Shown: piece after piece, positions 57,920-64,000 of the stretch
Position numbering within the stretch: position 1 is the first letter of the stretch
Layout of the letters: each line of letters begins with the position of its first letter
Origin: Anisodus tanguticus
Taxonomy: Eukaryota; Streptophyta; Magnoliopsida; Solanales; Solanaceae
DNA: 64,000 nt
Assembly: GCA_034509755.1 (NCBI GenBank)
Contig: CM067542.1
Location: 19,039,001 to 19,103,000 of the forward strand
Reading direction: 5' to 3'
Notes under the pieces: generated by a model
Seen by the model: only the letters and a program-made list of their open reading frames with translations
Database searches by the model: none
Told to the model about the DNA's origin: nothing
Made by a program: the position numbers and the translations under genes

Positions 57920-59677
57920 CATAAAAGTCACGACACTTTCATCATAATAACACAATTTCACATTGCCTAAAATCAACGTTCCAATTAACTGATTTTTCAT
58001 TTCATATTTAGCCCCTTTTTTTATTTTAAATCTAATAAGTACCAACTTAATTAAAAGAAGATCCCCGACCTAGCTTTATTTTTTTCTAACCACTCTTCTA
58101 TTTAGTTCTTGCCATCCTTTTTCACTTTTATTTTCTTCAAATCTTTTTATTTTACTCGTATTAGTATTGTATATTTAAGATAATTTCACTTTTAAAGGGT
58201 ATTATTTGATGTGGATTACTTGATTCTTGATGGCTTTTTTTATTTACTTGTACTAGGTGATGATGTGGTAACTAGATTCTTAGGCCCAATTTGGTAATAG
58301 ATTTTGGTTTCAAAATATTGAAATGATATTTGAAGATTATTTCAAATAGTCATTTATTATCAAATTAGTTTTAGTGTACGCGCATTGTGTGTGTACATAC
58401 GAATAAACATAACGTTATAAAAAGGTCTACGTACATAAATGTTGTTAAAGATGTCTTTGAATAAAAGAACAAGAATTAGAAAAAATAAGTTTAAATAATC
58501 TTTTCAAAGACGTTTTTTTATTTTTAAGAAGCTACATGAAAAAACTTAGTCAGAACTATTTTTAGAAAAAAACATTAAAACACCATCAAACCTTTTCAAA
58601 ATTAAATATTTAGTTAGTAGTTCACCCTTTGAACGTAATAAATACTTGAAATTTTATTTAAAAGAATATTCAAAAAAAGTTGAACCCATAATAAGATTAT
58701 TTTTTAATACACTGACACCATAATACAACAGACACAATCAAACAAGAAATTATTTACAAAGTTTAATTAATTACTTAACTTTTCAATTAACCACAAGGCT
58801 TATGACTGTTATAGATATCTGCGATTCAACAGTCACTATAACTTTCAACACGTGAAAAGTTATTTTCTTGCACGCAATTATATTGTTTACCAAAAATGTA
58901 AATAGTAACTGAAATAAAAAAAAATATACACACCTTATAATTACAACAACAACAACATACCAAGTGAAATGTACCAAAGTGATTCGATAATATTTGTTTT
59001 TATGAAATAAGGAGAATTATTTATCTGAACCGGTGAAACCATCAAAATTTCGGCTAGTCACACAACCGGCCAATTTTTATCCCTAAAATAACACAATTAT
59101 AAATCATGTAATATATACATAATACACTCAATTAAAACATAATTAGCAGTAATAATTATATATCATAAGGCATCTTAAGTTAGAAAGGTCTTTAATTGAT
59201 ATAAGAATGCCTAACAATTTTTTCATAAAAAATGCAATCATTCAATTAATATGTACAAATTTTGGAAATAAGTCAATTTAAATTGATGATCGTATATGAG
59301 ATATTGTAAACAAAAATCATAACAGACAACATTTCAATTTAAAATTGTATATCACGAATACACTCATTTTTTTATTCTACAACTTCAACAAGAAGCTAAA
59401 AATATAGAAAGTTTACCTCAAATCACAAGCGAGTTTGCCTCGGCCAATCGTCAACCCTATCAGGACCTCATGTTAAAAAATGTGGAATACTAACTTCTTT
59501 TATAAAAGTGTTCATCTCCTTTTTACTCTAAAATACTTTTGACTTTAAAATTAAAGAAAATTAACATAAGTAATATTAATTGGTAAAAGAATTCTAAACC
59601 TAAAGTGATAGTAACTGTTGAATCCCAAACCTAATTTTTTTCCTTTGCAACATGCGACACTTTAGGTGAAAGGATCT
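57920..59677. other. AT-rich intergenic stretch
   Basis: No gene, no clear repeat. Short frames are random. Confidence 0.45.
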
Positions 59678-59867
59678 TGATAGAATATTAAAAGAATATT
59701 CCCGTATCATTGTATATCTTTTATATTAGTTAAATTTATATTCCGATTGTAATTAAGAAGATTAGTTACCTAGTTTGTAGCAATTTAAATAATTATGTAA
59801 CACTATTTATTGTACACAATAATCAATGAAAAGGCAGGGAACATATTTCTTTATGGTATCAGCAGCC
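59678..59867 (+). repeat. 5' LTR and primer-binding site
   Basis: A short LTR of about 176 bases. TGGTATCAGCAGCC at 59854-59867 differs from the usual initiator-Met site by an inserted C. Confidence 0.65.
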
Positions 59868-59993
59868 AAACCCTAACATTTCTTACACTAAGCCGTCGGC
59901 CGCCCTACCCTCGCCGCCACCGACCTCCTCCTTCTTCTTTTTTCTCTTCAATTTCTCGGCAACGTCCTCCCCTCCTCTTCCCCAAAATTTTCA

Positions 59994-61020
59994 ATGGCTG
60001 AACAACCAAAATTACATCATGTTCTTGTTGTTAACAAAATAAAAAACACCATTCATATTACCCTTGAGATGAAAAAAGTCCAGTATACCTCCTGGGCGGA
60101 ATTAGTTAAGATCCATTGTCGTGTGTACAAAGTCATCGACCACATCATCCCTCCTAAATCAAAGCCCACTGCCGAGACTTTGGGGACACGTGATGGTCCT
60201 GATGATGAACTTTGGTCACGTCTAGATGCAGTTGTTCTACAATGGATCTACGGAACAATCTCGAACGATCTATTACATATGATCATTGAAATCAATGCCA
60301 CTGCATGACAAATGTGGGAGCGATTGGAGAGTATTTTTCACGATAACAAGACACGTGTCTTGTATTTGGAAAATCAATTTAAGGATATTCAGTAGGACGA
60401 TTTTCCTAATGTGTCAGCCTATTGTCAAGAGCATAAGATGATTGTCGATCAAATCTCCAACGTTGGTGCACCGGTAACAAATCAACGATTGGTAATGCAA
60501 CTCATTACGGATTTGAATGAGAATTATGACAGCGTCGCTACCATCCTCCAACAAAGCACGCCATTGCCTCCATTCTATGAGGCTCGTTCGAGACTTATCC
60601 TCGAAAAAATCCAAAAAACCAAGTGGGTTGCGGCTAATGCGATCACCGCCGACGCTGCCCTCGTCACTATCGGCGACCCATCTACCGATAAAAGGGGCTC
60701 GAGTTCCGATTCACACAACCGGCAACCCAACGACCCAAAACGCGACCCGATTTCCCGGAATCACCACAAATGGAGAAATTCCATAAAAGACTGCAGCAGG
60801 AGTGGTGGGATGGGATAACCACTACCGGCCGACAGCCACCCACAACGACATCGACAGTGGCAGCAACCTCCATCGTTGGCTGCCTACCTGCCATGGACTA
60901 CGTAGGCCCAGTCAGCTTGGGCTGCTTCACCTTGCCTCTAGCCGACGTCCTCCTGGGCCCTACCTCTGACCCGACAACCCCATCTAGGAATTTTCGGCGC
61001 ACGTCCACAATAGCCATATA
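59994..61020 (+). pseudogene. Copia Gag
   Basis: Starts MAEQPKLHHVLVVNKIKN (59994). VQYTSWAELVKIHCRVYKV and LWSRLDAVVLQWIYGTISND are followed by a stop at 60306, then MWERLESIFHDNK-type text, a second stop near 60393, and VSAYCQEHKMIVDQISNVG, LPPFYEARSRLILEK. The C-terminus is frame-shifted. Confidence 0.8.
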
Positions 61021-61067
61021 ATGCACATGTCTCTCCTCTTTCAACCTATGCACTGACGGATATTGAG

Positions 61068-62330
61068 GTGGCTATGAACACGATGACTCTCAACGCTCCA
61101 GACGATAGTTGGTACATGGATACTAGTGTCACATATCATATGATAGCATCCCAAGGTACTCTCTTGTCTTATTTCAATATGAACAATTTAAATCATAATA
61201 TTATTGTTGGTAGTGGACAAGGCATTCCCATTCGAGGTTATGGACAATCATCACTCTCCCCGCCACATCCCCCATTAGATTTAAAAAATTTCCTCCTGCC
61301 CCGAAACTTATCAAAAATCTAATCTATGTGCGTCGTTTCACAACCGACAATAATGTTTCCCTTGAATTTGATCATTTTATTTTTTCTGTGAAGGACCTTA
61401 TAACGGAGATGCGTGAATAATGAGATGTGACAGCACCGAGGACCTTTATCCTATCACCACCACCGTCGGCCATCCAACTTCCTCTCCATCAACCTTTGCA
61501 TCTATTTCATCTCTTTTATGGCATAATAGATTAGAACATCCGGGAGATTATGTTTTACGCTCCCTTAGCAAAAATAAATTTATTAATTGCAAACATGTCT
61601 CTTATCCTCCTGTTTGTGAATCTTGCATTTTTGAAAAACATGTCAAATTGCCATTTTATTCTTCATCCACATGTACTTTAGTGCCATTTAATATCATACA
61701 CAATGATTTATGAATTCTCCTTTTTTAAGCACGGCCGGACATATATATTATGTGTTTTTTTTTATGATTATTCCAACTTTCTGTGGACTTTTACCATTGG
61801 TAATAAGTCTCAAGTCTATTCTATTTTTTTCGTCATTTAGTGCTTTAATAAAGACACAACTTGAAAAGAATACCAAATATTTTCAATGTGACAATGAGAG
61901 AGAATTTTATAACAACTATTCAAACTTTTCTGTGCTAAACACGGCCTTTTTGTTTTTCCTGTCCACACACCTCTCCACAAAATGGAAAAGCAGAATGGAA
62001 AATTAGAATCATAAACAACTTAATTTGTGCCCTCCTTGCCCATGCCTCTATCCCCTCTATTTCTAGAATTACGCTCTCTCAATGTCAACCTATCTCTTGA
62101 ACATTCTCCCAAACAAGTCTCTCACTCAAGTTCTCTATCTTCAGGGATCCTTCCTATAAGCGTTTACGAACTTTTGGATGTCTATGCTACCCCCTTCAGC
62201 CCTCCACTCAAATCAACAAGTTGCAACCTCGGTCATCCCCATGTATCTTTCTTGGTTACCCCTCTAATCATCAAGGTTACAACTATTACGACTTGTCCAG
62301 CTCAAAAAAATCATTTCTAGACATGTCATA
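61068..62330 (+). pseudogene. Copia protease and integrase
   Basis: Protease site SWYMDTSVTYHMIAS (DTGA altered to DTSV). GAG-pre-integrase LLWHNRLEHPGDYVL and CESCIFEKHVKLPF. Integrase pieces: NIIHNDL, stop, then FQCDNEREF and, in another frame, GKAEWKIRIINNL-type text near 61980-62020. Multiple stops and shifts. Confidence 0.7.
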
Positions 62331-62789
62331 TTCGATGAGCCCCAATTCTCATTTTCCAAACTCAATTCTCCACCTCCGAATTCCTATGACTTCTTAAATG
62401 ATGGCCTAAATCTCCTTCTAATTCATCGCTTACAAAATCAGTCGCTACCATCACAGGCGCTCAACCCAATCCCCGCCGTCTCGAGTCAGGTAGCCCACCC
62501 AGCCCCGCAATGGGAGCCTCGGAATAGCCCATCTCGGCTTTCTAATTCAGTTGTCGCCTCTAGGCCAGCGCCACCGCCCCCTCTTCCCGACACCACTGCC
62601 TCATCTCAACCCCACCTCTTCAGTCTCGATCCCGCTGCCTCGTTTCATCCCTACCTTCCCGATCTCGTCCAACCCTTCGTGGCACCCCTACGGATAATAG
62701 AAACTCATGCTATTATGATGGAAACTCGAAAGATGCATTGTCAATTCGGTTGCCCATTCACCTCTTCATCATAACTCGAAAGATGCATT

Positions 62790-63540
62790 GTCCGATCCTA
62801 ATTGGAAAAATGCAATGATTGAAAAATATAATGCTCTTATTGAAAATAAGACGTTAGATCTAGTACCCCATCCTCCTGATGCTAATGTTATTCATTCTAT
62901 GTGGATTTTTCGACATAAATAAAAATCTGATGGTTCTTTTGTGAGGCACAAGACCTGTCTTGTAGGTGATGGCAGGTCTCAATATGTGGGAGTGGATTGT
63001 GATGAAACATTCAGCCGGTGGTGAAATCGACAACTATTCGAACCATTTTCAGTATTGCTTTGTCCAAATCTTGGCCTATTCACCAGCTTGATGTCAAAAA
63101 TGCTTTCTTGCATGAGGACCTTCTGAAACCATTTATATGCATCAACCTATGGGATTCATGAATCTAGTTCATCCAAATTATGTGTGTCATTTGAAGAAAT
63201 CACTATATGGACTGAAATATGCTCCTCATGCATGGTACCAATGGTTTGCTGATTTTGTATCCTCTATCGGTTTTTCACATAGCAAATATGGTCATTCACT
63301 TTTGATCTATAGCAAGGTTAATGACATGGAATACATCCTATTATATGATGATGATATAATCCTAACTACATCTTTTGATGCACTTCGTTGATCCATTATG
63401 TCACTTCTTGCCTTTGAGTTTGCTATGAAGGATTTGGGGCCCCTAAGCTATTTTTTGGGCATTACTGTTACAAGACATGTATGTGGCTTATTTCTTTGTC
63501 AAAGAAAGTACTTCGAAGAGATCCTTGACCAAGCAGGCCT
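62790..63540 (+). pseudogene. Copia reverse transcriptase
   Basis: DPNWKNAMIEKYNAL and VIHSMWIFRHK (62790-62925), then HQLDVKNAFLHED and MHQPMGFMNLVHPNYVCHLK, LYGLKYAPHAWYQWF. The catalytic box reads LLYDDDIIL, where YVDD has become YDDD (about 63340). FAMKDLGPLSYFLGITVTRH follows, then the frame ends at a deletion near 63540. Confidence 0.75.
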
Positions 63541-64000
63541 GACTGGGGTGGCTGTCTGAATACTCGTAGATCCACGTCAGGTAAATGTGTCTTCCTCTGA
63601 GATAACTTGCTTTCTTCGTCTTCTAAAAGACAACCTATTCTATATCGATCCAGTGCCGAAGTTGAGTACAGATGAGTAGTGAATGTTGTTTCTGAGACTT
63701 GTTGGATACACAACCTTATGCGTTGGAACTTCACTGCCCAATCCGCAGGGCTACATTGGTCTACTATGATAATGTACGTGTGATATATCTCTTCGAAAAT
63801 CCAGTTCAACGTTAGCGCACTAAACACATTGAAATGGATATTCATTTTGTACGTGAAAAAGTGGCTCGTGGACAAGTTTGTGTCCTTCATGTTCCTTCCC
63901 GGTATCATATTGCTGACATATTTACTAAAGGACTTTCGCGCATACTCTTTAATGATTTCCGAGTCATTCTCAACGTACGAGAACCTCTCGCTTCAACTGC
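63541..64000 (+). pseudogene. Copia RNase H, joined to RT by a deletion
   Basis: Directly after ILDQAGL the text resumes inside RNase H (GCLNTRRSTSGKCVFL in a shifted frame), so the RT connection region of roughly 130 codons is missing. SSAEVEYR, TKHIEMDIHFVREKVARGQ and IADIFTKGLSRILFNDF are readable to about 63960. It is cut by the window edge. Confidence 0.7.

Larger units (their letters stand above)
59678..64000 (+). mobile_element. Ty1/copia element running off the right edge
   Basis: 5' LTR about 59678-59853 (starts TGATAGAATATT), PBS TGGTATCAGCAGCC at 59854, then degenerate gag-pol on the plus strand to the window end. The LTR start matches that of the 26740-28799 remnant, so they are relatives. 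The 3' LTR is outside the window. Confidence 0.8.

Noticed and set aside
58260..58745. Possible small transposon between AGGCCCAATTTGG and a CAATCAAAC-like end
   Set aside because: The ends do not pair convincingly and no flanking duplication is visible.

Overview
This is a gene-poor block of plant nuclear DNA. It is AT-rich and intron-bearing, and every recognisable coding segment but a few belongs to plant transposable elements: Ty1/copia LTR retrotransposons of several lineages, a Mutator-like element (MULE), hAT elements and one RT-less LTR element. The families fit a eudicot, perhaps an asterid such as Solanaceae, but that placement is inference. No intact host gene is visible.

Left part (about 0.75-26 kb): a Russian-doll stack. 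An inverted-repeat unit (arms 752-1080 + 24660-24704 versus 25636-25990) contains an LTR element with no RT or integrase (1081-24655). Its 5' LTR is split by a MULE (1604-19757) carrying a transposase and a convergent plant-mobile-domain (PMD) gene. The MULE in turn holds a solo copia LTR (6486-7659), a small hAT derivative (8215-8873) and a copia element (11069-19664, TSD GTGTA). That copia element holds a coding hAT element (12145-15427).

Middle part: a 5'-deleted copia remnant (26740-28799), a possible SINE (about 29020-29195), and a complete but mutated Tork/Tnt1-like copia element (30292-36903, TSD GTTAT). Next comes a complete Sirevirus-like copia element of about 10.2 kb (37548-47739, TSD TCTAT) with an extra 3' ORF.

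Right part: a deleted Tork-like derivative (48205-50967), then an LRR receptor-like (RLP4-type) pseudogene split by a deleted copia element (52759-56330, TSD TAAAC). After that are an unrecognised gene fragment (57345-57919) and a copia element running off the right edge (59678-64000).

Most striking signal: the Sirevirus-like element carries a repeated dyad-symmetric array of 7-mers, RATGTTG - 5 nt - RATGTTG - 3 nt - CAACATY - 5 nt - CAACATY (41 bp). Complete or near-complete copies lie in both LTRs and inside the gag-pol and extra-ORF coding sequence, always with the same spacing. The MULE ends show an independent array of ~29-bp pseudo-palindromes (GCAGTTCG...CGAACTGC). The 11069-19664 copia insertion has two LTR 5' ends as its outer termini inside a perfect target-site duplication.
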